Source of the DNA: Actinomycetes bacterium
Lineage (GTDB): Bacteria > Actinomycetota > Acidimicrobiia > Acidimicrobiales > Acidimicrobiaceae
Assembly: GCA_021790495.1 (NCBI GenBank)
Contig: JAJYGZ010000372.1
Span: 1-7,270, forward strand
Length of the DNA: 7,270 nucleotides
Direction of reading: 5' to 3'
Numbering within the stretch: position 1 is the stretch's first letter; the number at the start of each line of letters is the position of its first letter. The notes under the pieces are model-generated. The model did no database searches and was not told where the DNA came from. It was given only the letters and a program-made list of their open reading frames with translations. Positions 6,368 through 7,270 of this stretch are shown here, one piece after another. The position numbers were made by a program, and so were the translations under genes.

Positions 6368-6743
6368 GCGGTGTTGTTTCCCCACCTGCGCGATTCGACC
6401 ACCAATCCGAACCTCTCAATCAGTCGATGCTGGGCGACGGGATAGGGAGCAACACGGAATTGCGACCTCCGAGTTGCCCAATCGCCGATTACATGGAGTT
6501 TCCTTCGTACGGGGGTTTCCACGGTAATTGCGAGGGAAGCACCTCTTGGCCTATTGGTCCATGAAGCGAAAGATCCGGACCTCGTTGAGTGAAGCATTGA
6601 AGTCGCGATTGCAATCATGCCCTACGGCTGAGGAAACTCCGATAGAGGCCTTGGCCGTCGCAAGTTCGCGCCGATCCGCGGTGGAAATGCCTACCTCTCT
6701 GATTCTGGGCCGATCTCGCAAGTGGCCAGAAACCAGTAGTGCG

Positions 6744-6779
6744 CCGTAGCGGTACTCGCCTACGGTTCTAAGGCCGCTA
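6744..6779. repeat. Overlapping alternative hairpins
   Basis: CCGTAG (6744-6749) pairs perfectly with CTACGG (6760-6765) across a 10-base loop. The overlapping TAGCGG (6747-6752) can instead pair with CCGCTA (6774-6779). The two pairings exclude each other, as in attenuator-like elements, but no T-tract or neighbouring gene supports a role. Confidence 0.25.
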
Positions 6780-7064
6780 AAGCTGGCATCTAACCCAAGT
6801 GCCAGCCGACGCTGGTCGGTATACGGAGGCTCGACGAGGGTCTTTCACGCTTTCACGGAGCAGCGTCGCCATGCCCAGCTCGTCCTCGGCGGTGCCGACA
6901 TCGGAGATGAGACTCTTATCTCCTCGCAACCCGAACCTTCTCCATGATCGGGATTCGAGTCGTTGCGCGGTATTTGGAATTGGCCAACACACAATCAATA
7001 CGCAAAGGTCGGGTGACCCTAGGCAATATCTAGCACTTCTTTAAAACTAGGAGGGAAGTCAGAA

Positions 7065-7105
7065 AGAAGCACACGCTCCCCAAACGGCTATCGCAACCGT
7101 GACTT
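7065..7105 (+). repeat. Diverged direct repeat, copy 2
   Basis: This is the second copy of the repeat at 6326-6367, about 740 bases further on in the same orientation. The core AGAAGCACACGCTCCCC differs from copy 1 at one base. Similarity fades after about 41 bases, and I do not see it extend into the flanks. Confidence 0.5.
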
Positions 7106-7181
7106 GCCTGTCCTATTTTCAGCTCTGAACTTGTCTGTCACCACAAGAGACCCCTCGGTACCATCATAAGCAATTTATCGT

Positions 7182-7201
7182 GGCACCTAAAAACTGGTGC
7201 C
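7182..7201. repeat. Small inverted repeat GGCACC-N8-GGTGCC
   Basis: A perfect 6-bp stem encloses an A-rich 8-base loop (7188-7195). No T-tract follows on the plus strand, and none precedes it that would serve the minus strand, so a terminator call is weak. It may be the end signal of a gene beyond the right edge, or chance. Confidence 0.25.
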
Positions 7202-7270
7202 TTCCGAGTCCGAGTTGTAGACGACGCCTTCGACTCCCTAAACTAGCAATCTCCCCTCCAACTTCAGGAA

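Larger units (their letters stand above)
6177..7270. other. Intergenic region downstream of the CwlM-like gene, no supportable gene
   Basis: About 1.1 kb up to the right edge holds no frame with a recognisable family or a good start. Minus-strand open frames at 6551-6844 and 6777-6998 have a somewhat protein-like composition (for example DELGMATLLRES and RRLALGLDASFSG), but they are in different frames and lack a clear start; they may be remnants of one decayed gene. I see no ParB or ParA features, no rRNA or tRNA and no parS-like TGTTTCACGTGAAACA. A degenerate DnaA-like 9-mer (GGTGGATAT, 6187-6195) lies near the box cluster. The region also holds a diverged direct repeat and two small hairpins. 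Confidence 0.5.

Noticed and set aside
6940..6975. tRNA T-arm-like GGGATTCGAGTC
   Set aside because: Neither strand gives a complete T-stem and loop followed by an acceptor stem, and no anticodon arm can be drawn.
6142..7270. parB/parA or parS expected after cwlM in Actinobacteria
   Set aside because: No ParB helix-turn-helix or ParA Walker motif is visible in any frame and no TGTTTCACGTGAAACA-like palindrome was found; they may lie beyond the right edge.

Overview
The window looks like a stretch of actinobacterial chromosome of moderate GC content. The best lead is the run trxB-trxA-peptidoglycan-binding/amidase-like gene. This is the order found beside the chromosomal origin of many Actinobacteria (for example trxB2-trxC-cwlM in Mycobacterium tuberculosis). 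The small membrane protein in front of trxB resembles those of the class Acidimicrobiia, so that class is my best guess. This is an inference from gene order and protein character, not a database match.

Left part (1-2682): two minus-strand metabolic genes lie far apart. One is the N-terminal part of a Tat-exported lipoprotein, a family 5 (peptide/opine/nickel type) ABC-transporter solute-binding protein that runs off the left edge. The other is a complete HpcH/HpaI-family class II aldolase with its catalytic residues in place. Between them lie about 1.57 kb in which I cannot support any gene.

Middle (3468-6141): a compact plus-strand cluster holds a two-helix membrane protein, thioredoxin reductase, thioredoxin and a CwlM-like protein. 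The first two genes abut (stop directly followed by GTG). A GGAAT-N19-GTT element between trxB and trxA resembles promoters of the thiol-stress sigma factors SigR/SigH. The CwlM-like protein keeps two peptidoglycan-binding domains, but its amidase domain has lost at least one recognisable zinc-binding His and the catalytic Glu, so it should be a pseudo-enzyme.

Right part (6142-7270): immediately after the CwlM-like stop codon there is a tight group of three DnaA-box-like 9-mers, one of them the perfect TTATCCACA, next to an AT-rich stretch. The remaining ~1.1 kb has no gene I can support. It holds a diverged direct repeat and scraps of open frame on the minus strand, consistent with sequence decay. 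In relatives parB and parA would be expected about here; I see neither, and no parS site.

The coding density is low: roughly half of the window has no supportable gene. The most notable points are the DnaA-box cluster, the apparently dead amidase domain and the possible SigR-type promoter in front of trxA.
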